DNA from: Myotis daubentonii
Lineage: Eukaryota > Chordata > Mammalia > Chiroptera > Vespertilionidae
Assembly (NCBI RefSeq): GCF_963259705.1
Contig: NC_081846.1
Coordinates: 61,805,722-61,869,721, forward strand
Length of the DNA stretch: 64,000 nt
Direction of reading: 5' to 3'
Position numbers and translations under genes: made by a program
In this document: piece by piece, positions 47,091 to 59,174 of the stretch
Position numbering within the stretch: position 1 is the first letter of the stretch
Layout: each line of letters opens with the position of its first letter
The notes under the pieces: model-generated
Database searches by the model: none
Told to the model about the DNA's origin: nothing
Seen by the model: the letters and a program-made list of their open reading frames with translations, nothing else

Positions 47091-47236
47091 TAATATGCTC
47101 ATTAGACCGGACGACCTTCTGGATGAAGCCGGGGCTGCAAGGGAAGCCCTGGTCCCGGGTTCCAGAGGAAAGCCGGTGCCAGCAGCCGGGGGAAGGAAGG
47201 CTACTCTTGCATGAATTTCGTGCATCAGGCCTCTAG
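47086..47236 (+). mobile_element. Short HeliBat-type Helitron, 5' end eroded
   Basis: agcgtaatatgctcattaga to gtgcatcaggcctctag, then T. The 5' TC is lost in the adjoining microsatellite. Confidence 0.8.
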
Positions 47237-47711
47237 TTGTAAATAATTCTGCAGTGAACATGGGGATACATATATCTTTTCAAGTTAGTGTTTTTGTTTT
47301 CTTAAGTTGAATACCCAGAAGTGGAATTGCTGGTTCAAGTGGTAGTTCTATTTTTAATATTTGGAGGAATCTTCATATTGTTTTCCATAATGGCTATACG
47401 AATTTATTTTCCTATTAGTAATGCACAAGGGTTTTCTTTTCTCCACATCCTCTTTACCACTTTTATTGTCTTCTTGGTGATAATTCTAACAGATGTTAGG
47501 TGATAGATATCTTGTAGTTTTGATTTGTACTTCCCTGATAATTAGTGGCATTGAGCATCTTTTCATGTACCTGTTGGTCATCTGTATTTCTTCTTTGGAA
47601 AAGTGTATTCAGTTTCTTTGCCTGTTTCTAAATTGGATTGTTTGGGGATTTTCGCTGGTGAACTGTATGAATTCTTTATATATTTGTGATACTCACTCCT
47701 TATCGGATATA

Positions 47712-48004
47712 CTAGAGGCCCAGTTAACGAAATTCGTGCACTCAGGGCAGGGTGGGGGGTCCCTCAGCCCGGTCTGGGCCCTCTTGCAGTCTGGGAGACC
47801 TCTGGGGATGTCCGACTGCCAGCTTAGGCCCGCTCCCGCTAAGCCAGCAGTCAGACATCCTTAGCTGTGCTTGCCAGCTGTGAACCTGGCTTCTGGTGCA
47901 CTGACCACCAGGGGGCTCCTGCGTTGCACGTTTGCCCCCTGGTGGTCAGTGCGTGTCATAGCAATCATTTGGTCGATTTGCATATTAGTCTTTTATTACA
48001 TAGA
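47712..48004 (-). mobile_element. Complete small HeliBat-type Helitron
   Basis: CTAG end ctagaggcccagttaacgaa and 5' end with atttgcatattagtctttta. Contains CCACCAGGGGGC (47905-47916) and its reverse complement (47934-47945), forming a long inverted repeat. Confidence 0.85.
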
Positions 48005-48005
48005 A

Positions 48006-48406
48006 CTAGTGACCTGGTGCATCAAATTCGTGCACGGAGGAGGGTATGTTCCTCAGCCTGGCCTGCACCCTCTCCAATTTGGGACCCCTCGAAGGATGTC
48101 CTGTTGCCAGTTTACAGGGATTGGGCCTAAACCAGCAGTCGGACATCCCTCTCGCAATCCAGGACTGCTGGCTCCTAACCACTCACCTGCCTGCCTGCCT
48201 GCCTGATTGCCTCTAACCACTCTGCCTGCCGGCCTGCTTGTTCCCAAATGTCCCTGCACCCCCCCCCCAGCCTGATCACCCACAACTGCCCTCCCCTCTT
48301 GGCCTCTAACCGCCTCTACCTCAGCCCCGCCACCATGGCTTTGTCCAGAAGAACATCTGGAAGGCTTCCCAGTCTAATTAGCATATTACCCTTTTATTAG
48401 TATAGA
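48006..48406 (-). mobile_element. HeliBat-type Helitron, abutting the previous one
   Basis: CTAG at 48006-48009, one A after the neighbour, and 5' end ggtaatatgc-type sequence ending at GA 48405-48406. Contains a ctgcctgcctgcctg run. Confidence 0.83.
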
Positions 48407-49059
48407 TGAATTATTTTATAGAATGGGCATTTTATTACAGATGGTTTCCCATGGCATTTTTTCTAAAGAAGTAAAAATTACTTTAAAAAATGTTTCAGGA
48501 AGACTTCAAGAAATTTATAGTATCTGCTTTTCTTCCAAGAAAGTTGTCACTTTTATGCCAGAGTGAGAATTATTTGTATGCTTTGTATGTCAGCATTGGG
48601 CCGCTGTGACTGGGGGGCACTTAGCTTGACTTGAGAGTAATTATCTTGCTCAGTGGCTGGGAGGGGAGGGTGTGTGGCAGAGGAGATTAATACTCGGTTC
48701 TGGATTATTCATAGATTGCTGACTTTCTGGATTGATTGTGCAAGCCCCTCCTTTTATTGATGTCCACCTTCTGTTGACAGACATCTACCCTGGTAGAGAA
48801 ATGAGATGAAACTCTCTTTTCATTGTAAAAAGCATTTGAATTCCTAAGGTGTAATAAGGCCACCCAGCCATCCACAGTCAAGGTACACATTTTCATGGAG
48901 GATGTTCCCACTCTTGAATAAATCAAAACAATTTTTTCTTTTAATTTAAACTTTCTTCTATAACTGTTTTCTTGTTACTTAAAAGCTAGTTTTTTTGAAA
49001 CTACTTCCAAAGCTTTTCAAGCTGTATATGTCCTTGGAATGAATTTATAAATTAGATTT

Positions 49060-49510
49060 GAGGCCGGCCAGTGTGTTCAGTGGTTTAGCATCGACCTATG
49101 AACCAAGAAGTCACAGTTTGATTCCAGGTCAGGCCACATGCCTGGGTTGTGGGCTTGATCCCCAGTACAGGGCGTGTAGGAGGCAGCCGATCAATGATTC
49201 TCTCTCATCATTGATGTTTCTTTCTTTCTTTTTTTTAATATATTTTATTGTTTTTTTACAGAGAGGAAGGGAGAGGGATAGAGAGTTAAAAACATCGATG
49301 AAAGAGAAACATCGATCAGCTGCCTCCTGCACGCCTCCTACTGGGGATGTGCCGGCAACCAAGGTACATGCCTTTGACCGGAATCAAACCTGGGACCCTT
49401 CAGTCCACAGGCCGACACTCCATCCACTGAGCCAAACCAGCCGGAGCTCATCGTTGATGTTTCTATCTCTCTCCCTCTCCCTTCCTCTCTGAATCAGTAA
49501 GAATATATTT

Positions 49511-49515
<5 letters not shown>
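49060..49515 (+). mobile_element. VES SINE (plus) with a nested VES (minus)
   Basis: The outer plus-strand VES (gccggccagtgtgttcagtg) is split at about 49225-49448 by a minus-strand VES (gagaggaagggagagggata to cactgagccaaaccagccgg). Similar ttgatgtttct sequence borders both sides of the insert. Confidence 0.88.

Positions 49516-49576
<61 letters not shown>
49514..49576. repeat. (GA)n microsatellite
   Basis: About 30 consecutive GA units after the VES tail. Confidence 0.97.
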
Positions 49577-49578
<2 letters not shown>

Positions 49579-51761
49579 TATATATGTTTGTAAATAACAA
49601 AACATGTATTTGATGCTCTTAGAAAGTCTTATTTTCTTTCATTAAAACTTGTGCAGTATAGGGAACTCCATAGATTCTCTCAATTTGAACAAAGTTAGAA
49701 GGAAAGGTACTAATTCAGAATTCCTTGGGAAAATGTTTCACTTACATATTTTTTTATGTTTATTTTTTTAAAATTAAAAACTGAAATATTTCCTATTCAG
49801 AAAATATATTTGGATCTAATTATCTTCTATAATTTTAACCCTAAAATATCAATTTAAATATTTTAAAAATGGTTGGGATGTTTGTTTTTTTAAAAAAAGT
49901 TAGATAACTGAAGTTCTACATGTTACTGGATCACCTGGGGTAATTTTCTGATTGGAAAATTAAGAATTATAGTCAGAGGGGAGGACATGAGAATTTTTAA
50001 AGAACATATTCAATTTACTTTAGAAGCCGAACCTCTCTTATCATGTGACTTGTTTTGTATGTTTGTTAAACTATATTATCACATAAGCATTGCTGCTATT
50101 GGGACAAACCGTGACAGTTGATTCAGGTCATTTGAATGTCCACTGTCTGTTTTAATTTGTATGTTCGTTTTGACTCTGTCATATGCTCAAACTTTAGTGG
50201 AAGTCATGAGAACCTATTATTTTTGCCTGCTCCCTCCTTTACTTTGGAAATACTCTTTTTTACTCAGAGGGACCTTAAGTTTGATGTAAGGGATTGTTTC
50301 CGTTGCCAGCTGTTTTCTTCCTTGCCAAGTAAGAGAGTTGTTGTGAACTCTTCAGTGATGCCTTCCCCAGGATATTTGCAGATGTGGTTGGGAAAAGTCA
50401 TTTCATCCCCATCCTTTGCATCTCAGGTGCTGAGGTGCTGGGGGTGCCATGGCGATCACGGAGAAGCAGGCCAGCTGGCACCCCCGGCGCCCGGGGGGTC
50501 TGGGGGTGCCGGCTGGCCTGCGCCCAGGCTCTCTCTCCCTCCGATCCACAATGCCATATCTGGCCGCAGGCAGCCCACACCCCCGGCCTGGGGTTGTTGC
50601 TTCGCCTGCTGCCAGGCTTTCCAATGGCAATCATCTGCTGGGGGGCGGGCAAAGGCGGCCAGCAGGGCCGCCTTTGCCCGCCCCCCAGCTCTTGCCTGCC
50701 GCCTGGGTTTCCGATCCCTTTCACCTCCCAAGATTGCACCTATGTATGCAAATTAACCGCCATCTTGGTTGGCAGTTAATTTTCATATTGCCCTGATTAG
50801 CCAATGGGAAGTGTGTTCGAGGTACGGTTAATTACCATGTTTGTCTATTATTAGATAAGATTACTTGCAAATATTTCTTTCCATTTAGTAGGTTGCCTTT
50901 TCATCTGTTGATGGCTTCATTTGCTGTACACAAGTTTTTTAGTTTGCTATAGTCCCACTTATTTATTTTTGTTTTCCTTGCCTTTGTTTTTGGATTCAGA
51001 TAATAAAATGATTGTCAATACCACTGTCAAGGAACTTAACGCCGATATTTTCTAGGAGCCTTTATAGTTTCTGATCTTAATTCAAATCTTTAATTCATTT
51101 TGAGTTAAATTTTGTGTGTGGTATAAGATAGTAATCTAGTTTTATTAATTTGAATTTGGCTAAGTTTTCTCAACATCACTTATTGAAGAAGCTGTCATTT
51201 CCTTATGTATATTCTTGGCTCTTTTGTTATAATTAAATGACCATAGGTGCATGAATTTATTTCTGGGCTTCAGCTTCTGTTTCATTGTCCTATGTGTCTG
51301 TTTTTATGTCAATATCAAACTGTTTTGGTTACTGTACTTTGTAACAGAGTTTGAAATCCAGGAGCGTGATGCCTCCAGTTTTGTTCTTCCTCAAGATGAT
51401 TTTGACTATTGGGGGTATTTTGTGGTTTCATATAAATTTTAGGATTGTTCTATTTCCTGTGAAAAATGCAATTTGAACTTTGCTGGGGATTACATTGAAT
51501 CTGTGGATTGCTTTGTGTAGTATGGATATTTTTATAATACATTAATTCTTCCAGTCCATTCTGTGACTGGTTTTCAGATGACTTAGCAAATCTCATTAGG
51601 AAGGGGCTTCATTTTGTTATCAAACAGCCCAAATTTTATCAGGTCCTTTCTATTCTAATGGCTACCTATAATTCTTTCATTCTAATTCTCAAAAGTTATA
51701 GGAAAAATCATTTGTCCTTGCTAAAATCACATTATTTTGTGTTCTCCATTCTCACTTTTTA

Positions 51762-51977
51762 AAAATGTATTTATTTTTTAATGATTTCAGAGAGGAAGGG
51801 AGAGGGAGGGAGAGAGAGACAGAAACATCAATGATGAGAATCATTGATTGGCTGCCTCCTGCATGCCCCCTACTGGGGATCGAACCCACAACCCAGGCAT
51901 GTGCCCTGACCAGGAATTGAACTGTGACCACCTGATTCATAGGTCCATGCTCAACCACTGAGCAACACTGGCTGGGC
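51762..51977 (-). mobile_element. VES SINE (minus)
   Basis: Reverse VES with a 19-bp duplication (tctccattctcacttttta) at 51743-51761 and 51978-51996. Confidence 0.95.
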
Positions 51978-52321
51978 TCTCCATTCTCACTTTTTACAAA
52001 TGATCCTTAAATTATCTAGTTTTCTACTAGCATATTTATTTTTTTCCATTTAATATGAATGAAATTGGGATGCACTCTATAATTCATGTCTTATGATTTC
52101 TGTTCTCCAGGTAGTAGTCATGGCTAGTTGTACATGATTGGATAGCAAACGAGCCAACATGAGAAGAATTAATATCAGTGTAGTTTAGAAGAAAATCCTA
52201 GAAATAATTGCACAGCACTCTTTTATTAGCTAGAAATGAAATGATTATGGTGAGAGAGTAGCAAAACCAACACTTGAATTTAGCTACATTCCCAAAGCAG
52301 AAATCAAAAGTATGTCTTCTA

Positions 52322-52660
52322 TCCTACATAATAAAAGCTTAATATGAAAATTGATTGAACGGCAAAACAGTGGGTGGAACAACTGGTCGTTATGATGTGC
52401 ACTGACCACCAGGGGGCAGACGCTCAACACAGGGACTGCCCCTAGCCTGCAGGCCCCAGGCCAGCCAAGGCGGGTGCCAGTGGGGGCCCCGATCACCCTG
52501 CCAGTCACCCCAAAGAGGGAGGCAGTGGCGGCGGGGGTGCAGCGCCAGGCCAGCCAAGTTGGTGCCAGCGGGCCCTCCGATCGCCCCACAGGTCGGCCCT
52601 GATTGCCTGCCAGACCTAGAGATCCTACCCATGAACAAATTTTGTGCACCGGGCCCCTGG
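52322..52660 (+). mobile_element. HeliBat-type Helitron ending CTGG
   Basis: TC at 52322 after A (tcctacataataaaagctta), 3' end gtgcaccgggcccctgg then T. CTGG also fits the Helitron CTRR rule. Carries CCACCAGGGGGC at 52406-52417. Confidence 0.88.
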
Positions 52661-54158
52661 TTATTCAATAAAGTTGATAAGGAAGCAGGAAAGGTAGATT
52701 AGCTTTACGTAAAAATGCAAGAAAATTAAGTCAGTACCAGTGGTTTTTGGTTGTTTTATTTTTTTTGAGAAATGCTGCATTATGTGTATCCTTAATGCCA
52801 GATGATATTGTGTGAAATATAATGGATATCAGCAACTCTGATACAAAAAAATGGTTTTACAGTGAAGTTTAAGGAACAGCTTAATTGTCTTATTTGCCTG
52901 TTTTCCTTTTTATTTATTCACAAAAGTGATTTGTGGTAAAGCCAATGTCTAAGTAAAAATAAATTCTTTCAATAATATTTAACATAAAAGCTGAGTGGTA
53001 CAAAGTATGTGACAGTTTGACGATCTTACTTTCCTTTCTTAGAGGTATATACAGTAATGTTTTGTCTTAGATTGGAAGAAATGTAGAAAGATGATCTCTA
53101 TAACCCTCTTCCAAGCATATTTCAGTTTGTTACCAGTCTGCCAGAACTGGACTTAGTACCTTTGATCTCATCCAGTAATTCATTCACTCATGATTCCTTG
53201 TAAAACTATTTTTAAGCCACATTATTAAAGTATGATTGACATATGAAAAGCTGTACATATTTAATGTGTACAACTGGATTATTTTGGGAAATAGACCTAT
53301 GTAACTATCACCACCATTAAATACCACCTCTCAAAGTTTCCTCCCTTCCCCTTTATTATCATTTTGTATGTGCAGGTATTCATACATGTATATATAGTAC
53401 TCTTGTAAAACTCTTAACAAACCTGTATTTGAGGTATGTCTATTGATATCTCAGATTTTACTAGGAACTTTAGTAGGTTCTTAGTAGTTTTGTTTTTGGA
53501 CCCCAAGAGTGGATTTATATTCTATATGCGAGTAGTTTCACATGAAGCTTGATTTCTCCTATCTTGTGTTGAGGCATTTGGATTCACATTTTATATCTGT
53601 TAAATTTCACCTTGTTGATTGTTAAGTTCTTATTGTCATCCAAAAGTCATGCTTTCTAATTTTGACAGCTGCATCTTTATAGCATATCAGTGTAGGTTCT
53701 GTAGAACTTTGTCCAACTTGATGTAAATATTCTTTGGATTTGGGTTGTTGAGTTCATGATCAGTTCACCTACATACTACATTAGCATGAATTCTTATCCA
53801 TAAGGCATTGATTTGTGTTGCTGAAAGATTATCTTAAGTTATAAAATTACCGTTCTTCTTTTTTTTTTTTTTTAAATTACCGTTCTTATGAGAATACTCA
53901 TAGCCTTACAATTCTGAGACAGTGTAGAATGAAAAGATCCTAAAACCTGAATTGATTTCATGCTGCTTTTGAAGTACTTTTAAAATCTGATTTTCAGTTA
54001 TCTTCTTATTTGCATCACTGAATTATTCTACGTGCCTTAAACTGTCAAAAGTTTACCCATTTAATTTTGTCATATATTGCTTTGAAACCAATAATACTGA
54101 TGTTCGCTGTTAGTGACATTGTTAAATAATTTAAATGTTGCAATTTTTTTTTCTTTAG
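52661..54158 (+). other. PRPF40A: PRPF40A intron 5, right end
   Basis: Mostly unremarkable. An old L1 3' fragment (minus) is likely at about 53215-53400 (tgattgacatatgaaaagct, tgtaactatcaccaccatta). A T run at about 53860 is flanked by a short repeat, aaattaccgttctt. Confidence 0.5.
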
Positions 54159-54269
54159 AAATCAATGTGGACTGAACATAAATCACCTGATGGAAGGACT
54201 TACTACTACAATACTGAAACAAAACAGTCTACTTGGGAGAAACCAGATGATCTTAAAACACCTGCTGAG
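54159..54269 (+). CDS. PRPF40A: PRPF40A coding exon 6 (WW domain 1)
   Basis: Acceptor ttctttag, 111 nt, donor GTAAAA. Encodes [20 protein letters not shown] then [17 protein letters not shown]: a full WW domain with both signature Trp, the YYY core strand and the closing Pro. Phase 0 at both ends. WW domains of this protein bind proline-rich splicing partners. Confidence 0.97.
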
Positions 54270-55439
54270 GTAAAAATTTGAAGGCTGGAAATCAGGGATT
54301 ATTAAGTATGTTTGGGTTTTTGTTTTTTTAGGATTTCCTGGGTATTTGACTATCCAAATAGCACTTATATCTCAGAAAGGCATTCAGAGGATAAAAGGGT
54401 TAATAAACACACCAATCTGCAAGAAGACAAAACACATTCTCTTCTTTGAACAGACCCATTTTATTTACTTACTTTGTCCCTGCTCAGGCACTCTTGTTAG
54501 GTGACATCAATTTAAGAAAGGTAATTTAAAGAATAGATTAGAAGGAAAAAAGACTATCCGACTGCCCTTTATTTTTTAAATTAACAATTCAAATTGTTTT
54601 CCTCTATAGTACAGTTGGATGATTTCATGTGTCTTCTACTGAGTTTTTAAAATTTTCAAATGGGGCTGAGTTTATAGAGATGAAATTAAATTGCAAATAT
54701 TTCTCTTAGAGTGGGAAATTGTCTTGTTGGAAAGTGCCCCCCCTGAAGTATGTATTTTCATTTTATGTTGCAAATTTACCACTCAGATTATACAGACAAG
54801 GAAGTAAGATGGAAGGAATAAATTGAGTAAGAAGTATTGTATGTGGAAAACTCTGAAGTCCTAAGTAAAAGAGATTTGGCATTTCAGGCTATACTTAATG
54901 ATTTTCCTGGTTGGCACCTTTATCTTCCCTTCTGCCCTGTGCTCCATCCCCTTCCCCTTAAGGAATTTGAGGAGATAAAAGTATTTTCCAGCCACCACAC
55001 TAATTTGTACCACAGTGCTTGTCAGAGGAGATTGATAGATATTATAATTTTTTATTTATCCTAATGCTGACATAGTCAGTGTTATTTATCAATTATATAT
55101 TTGCCAAGGCACTCTATCTGAATTTGAGTTTACAATAGCATTCTCATACCACACTAACTGGTTTATATATTACATTTTAAGTATATCATACTTATATTTT
55201 GTTTTCTTTTAATTAACATCGATTTGTAATAAATTGTTTATTATGAAGCTGAAATCTAAGCATTACTAAATAAAATTTTGCTTGTTCCCAAATTTTGTTT
55301 TTTCTACTGTATTCGTTTTGAGAAGTCTCTGAAATATGGTTGGTAATTTTTACCTTTGATTGGGTATAAATGAAGAAGAGGAAGAAAGTTAAAAAACAAA
55401 CAAACAATGAAATGGCAATATCTATCAACAATTGAATAT

Positions 55440-55915
55440 CAAAATAAACAAACAAGAAATTTAATGAACCAAATAAACTGGTGAATAAAATAGAATCAGA
55501 GGCATGGAAAAATGGAACAGACTGATGAATTTCAGAGGGTAGGGGGTTGGGAGGGTGGGAAGAAATTAACCAAAGATCTTACCTTTGGACATAGACAGGG
55601 TAGTGAAGGCCTGGGGCAGGGTGGAAACCCAGTGGAGGGGGGCAATAGGGGGATAAGGGGGGACATCTATAATACTCTAAACCAGGGGTCCTCAAACTTT
55701 TTAAACGGGGCCAGTTCACTGTCCCTAAGACTGTTGGAGGGCCGGACTGTAGTTTAAAAAAAAACTATGAACAAATTCCTATGCACACTGCACATATTTT
55801 ATTTTGAAGTAAAAAAACAAAACGGGAACAAATACAATATTTGCATTTACATGTGGCCCTTGGGCCATAGTTTGAGGACCCCTGCTCTAAACAGTAAAGA
55901 CTTAAGGAATAAAAA
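55440..55915 (+). mobile_element. Bat-type L1 3' end, interrupted by hAT
   Basis: G-rich 3' UTR text (gggtagggggttgggagggt, ggcaataggggataagggg) and an A-rich tail at about 55910-55918. The hAT at 55683-55884 sits just before the tail. The left limit is approximate. Confidence 0.75.
55683..55884. mobile_element. Short hAT element (202 bp) with exact TSD
   Basis: Ends caggggtcctcaaac and gtttgaggacccctg; CTCTAAAC at 55675-55682 and 55885-55892. Its left side is the reverse complement of the right side of the 31238-31916 element, so it is an internally deleted relative in the opposite orientation. Confidence 0.95.
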
Positions 55916-56022
55916 AAAGCACGTAGGGTTTGAAATTCAGGTAGATTTGGTTTTGAATCTTGCCTCTGCTCCTTCATAGATATGTTACCATAGATAAGTT
56001 ATTTCTTTAGGTAAATGTGGAA

Positions 56023-56146
56023 TCCTATATAATAAAAGGCTAATATGCAAATTGTCCCCTTGAACTGGAGTTTCACCTGGAGTTTGACCAGGGGGTGGGG
56101 CTGGCTGGACCCCACCCAAGCATGAATTCATGCACCGGGCCTCTAG
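56023..56146 (+). mobile_element. Minimal HeliBat-type Helitron (124 bp)
   Basis: TC at 56023 after A, CTAG at 56143-56146 before T. Retains the 5' end (ggctaatatgcaaattg) and, just before the 3' end, the palindrome gcatgaattcatgc plus accgggcctctag. Nearly everything between is lost. Confidence 0.92.
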
Positions 56147-56353
56147 TAATAGTATAAATGTTATAGTAGTATTGTAATGATTAAATAATATATTCCGATC
56201 TTAACATTACTCTAAGTATCTCGTAATTGGTAGCTTATATAGCATTACTTCACAAGCTTTCAAATTGTATGGCTTGATAATATCTAATGAAAACAATGAG
56301 TGATGAGTGATACTAAAAACATTACTATTAACTGATGGTTTGCTTCCCTCTAG

Positions 56354-56497
<144 letters not shown>

Positions 56498-56506
56498 TAA
56501 TGTTAA

Positions 56507-56508
56507 TT

Positions 56509-56541
<33 letters not shown>
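56507..56541. repeat. (TA)n(TG)n microsatellite
   Basis: A short TA run followed by about 11 TG units, 33 bases past the exon 7 donor. Confidence 0.92.
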
Positions 56542-56728
56542 CATTCACACTGAAACAATCCCTTATAAATAGGATTGTTTAAACAAAGGCTTTTTAAAAA
56601 AAAATTAAATGATTAGAATGTTTTAAATGGTATAACAGTTTTATGGGCTCTTATTTTCTTGTTGCTCTAGATCTCAGTTCTATAGATTTTAAATAGATTT
56701 TTATTTGATTTGATTCCACTGAAACTAG

Positions 56729-56782
56729 GATACCAGAATACCATTGTTGCTGGAAGTCTTATTACAAAATCAAACCTGCATG
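56729..56782 (+). CDS. PRPF40A: PRPF40A coding exon 8
   Basis: Acceptor gaaactag, 54 nt, donor GTGAGC. Encodes GYQNTIVAGSLITKSNLH plus one base, a linker after the WW pair. Length is a multiple of three, so skipping keeps the frame. Confidence 0.95.
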
Positions 56783-58475
56783 GTGAGCTGCTTTGATAAT
56801 TCATTTTCTGTCATTATTTAACATTTTTATACTATGTCACTAATATTCACTAACCATGATTGGATAAATCTGCAGTGAGAAATATCTAATTCAAAGAATT
56901 TCTTTTACGTAAGGGTTATATTATAAATGAGCTTGTAGCTTTTGAATTTGCACTTTGGTGTTTGTTTTTTAAGTTATATGCCATTGGAAAATAGAGCAAG
57001 GACAGTTATATACAATATTTCCAAATACAGCTCTGGGTGGTGTCTACATGGAATATAGGTGTTAACCATTTAGCAGATAGCAGAGAACCTTGAATCCTTA
57101 TCAGTTTAAAATTTGTTAATATATTGTTGTGAAAGTACATATTTAATGCAGATTTTATATAATCACAACATTGCAAAATAGGTCTTACGCTTGTTTTGGG
57201 GAGAATTAGGTAAGCAAAGTATTATGCCTCACTTACAAAGGGAGGACTTTTTGGGTTTTAACATTCTCAATTGTTCAGAATACTGCTTAAAATCTAAAAA
57301 TACTACCTAATATAAAACCCAGGACTTAAAATAGCAGATTATGAATAAGAATGGAGAATTTAATTCTTTCACTTTTACGTAAGATAGAATCTGGTGTCAA
57401 ACAATAGTAGGTTAAAAGTAAAAGAATGTAGAATGGGACTAACAAAGTAGTTTGCAATGTGAAATAACATCTGACATGAAAAAGATAATGATGATTTCTT
57501 AAAGGCACTGTGGTCTGAAGTCTATTTACTACCTTTGCTCTGTGTCACCTCATTAGCTTAGATAGAGTATCATTTGTATATGAAAAATATTATAATTTAT
57601 GTTAGTAACAGTAACCCCTTTAGTATATTTTGTCAGCCATCCTAGACAGATTTTCAGAAATGATACAGTTTTTAAAATACAGGGTGTCCTAAAAAAATGC
57701 ATACACTCTTTAACAGTTGATTCTATTATATTTTGAAAATGAAATGTATTTTAGTAAATACTACCTTTATAATTATTCAAAGTGTGTATACATTTTCTTG
57801 GGACACCCTCTATTTTCATAGAGTTAGGTTTATGTTATTTACATAGAGCACCTCATTCCCTAATGATGCTAAGATATTTTTGTTACCACTACAAAAAAAT
57901 GTTACCTTAACCAGAATAAAAGCTGGAGCATTGAGTTGCTAATCTTTACAGCTCAATTTAAATTTCTGTACTAGCATTGACTAATAATACTGTAGGTAGG
58001 CTCGAAGTTTATTGACGTTAGAAATATGAAGCTCATTTCTGATATAACCCTACTACATATAGTTGGTGTGCATAATTATCTACCTGTCAATGCCTAGTAT
58101 ATATGTGCTGGAATTTCATAACATGAATTTGATCGTGTTTTGAATTTGATATCTTTAAGAAATAACAAATAGTTTTAACCCTGGGGAAAGTACTGTTTTA
58201 TTTCAGGGAGTTTTTGCAGTAGCTAGCAATCTTTGGGAAAGCAGCAGTGTGGGGAAAAGCTTTCTTAAAAACTGCTCTTTAAGTTTGTCTTTATTCTTTA
58301 ATTGTTGCCCTGGGACTTTGGAGCAAGCACTTGCTCAGTAAAAGTGGTGATTTTATATATGTACATATATAATAAGTTAAATCTTACTGTATGAAACTTT
58401 ATCTCCTTTAAAGTTTTTTTTTCAGTGATTGTATATAAAAACTAGTATGTAACTTTTCTTTTTTCTCTTTAATAG
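56783..58475 (+). other. PRPF40A: PRPF40A intron 8
   Basis: Holds the mariner MITE at 57680-57810; otherwise nothing recognised. Confidence 0.6.
57680..57810. mobile_element. Mariner-type MITE (131 bp)
   Basis: Left end cagggtgtcctaaaaaaatg and right end cattttcttgggacaccctc are inverted repeats with TA at 57678-57679 and 57811-57812. The interior is partly palindromic. No transposase. Confidence 0.92.
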
Positions 58476-58500
58476 CAATGATCAAAGCTGAAGAAAGCAG
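58476..58500 (+). CDS. PRPF40A: PRPF40A coding exon 9 (25 nt)
   Basis: Acceptor tttaatag, donor GTAAGC. With one base from exon 8 it reads AMIKAEES plus two bases of Ser. The small size is compensated by matching phases on both sides. Confidence 0.93.
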
Positions 58501-59174
58501 GTAAGCAAATTTTATATATCAGTAGGTATTTAGAAATGTGATATCTCCTATAATTTTGTTTTAACAGTGTAAATAATATTAACATGTTAGGACTTATGGT
58601 TTGGTGTCTTTGGAGAATTTGAGGGTTGGAGAGGGGTATTTACTCAAAGTACACTAGTGATGCTTTACTAGACAGTGGTTGTTTGAATTTAGACTACATC
58701 ATTTATCATTAAGATTGTGTTGTAGAAAACTCCAAAATTTTGTTTAAGTTAATTTGGGAATGGATGAAGTATTTTATAGATATAGATATCTTCCTTTATT
58801 CAGGTTTTTCTTTTAATGAGTAAAATCTAAAGAGTGTATGGAAATTTATGATATAGATCAAATTTTATGGCATGATACAATCTGATAGGGCATTTTGTAA
58901 ATGAAAACAATTATTAGGCTTTTGGAAATGCAGAGTTGCCTGAGTGCCTATCATACATTTTCGTGAATGTTTGCTGAATTAAATCAGAGTAATCCGGTTT
59001 CATTCTGTGGTTTTAATTATTTTAAATGGCTTAACAGTTTGGCAGCACTGCCTTTTTTCCCTTTTAAGAGTTTCTCTTATTCATTTGATTGTATGATAAT
59101 TAAACACTAGCTTTATTTGGCTTTGTGATTATTAGTATTGAAATAACCAGTTTTCTCTTTTTTTAAATACATAG
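58501..59174 (+). other. PRPF40A: PRPF40A intron 9
   Basis: GT-AG intron, no recognised repeats. Confidence 0.6.

Larger units (their letters stand above)
48407..50427. other. About 2 kb of non-Helitron DNA inside the Helitron unit
   Basis: Ordinary AT-rich sequence, a nested pair of VES SINEs and a (GA)n tract. It is not L1, though L1 flanks the whole unit. The source is unknown; no confident exon was found. Confidence 0.6.
47712..50860 (-). mobile_element. Large composite Helitron (3.1 kb) splitting the L1
   Basis: CTAG at 47712-47715 after A, and TC (minus) at 50860 before T. The L1 sequence is continuous when this interval is removed. Inside are a complete small Helitron (47712-48004), a second one (48006-48406), about 2 kb of non-Helitron DNA (48407 to about 50427) and a 5'-terminal Helitron segment (about 50428-50860) with the CCAAT/AAGATGGCGG module. 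It may be one Helitron with captured DNA or several events. Confidence 0.7.
45665..51575 (-). mobile_element. Old L1 (minus), split by Helitrons
   Basis: Four pieces read in order as one L1 3' UTR/ORF2 on the minus strand: 45665-45949, 46704-47085, 47237-47711 and 50861-51575. Landmarks on plus are acccagaagtggaattgctg, ctccacatcctctttaccac, then cttatcggatat resuming as acttgcaaatatttctttcc. The frame is full of stops. Confidence 0.85.
54270..56353 (+). other. PRPF40A: PRPF40A intron 6
   Basis: Contains the L1 3' end, hAT and short Helitron listed separately. 54270-55430 has nothing recognised. Confidence 0.6.

Noticed and set aside
50136..50796. Overlapping open frames of 75-206 codons
   Set aside because: GC-rich Helitron 5' segment open in several frames at once; no recognised domain and no splice or start context.
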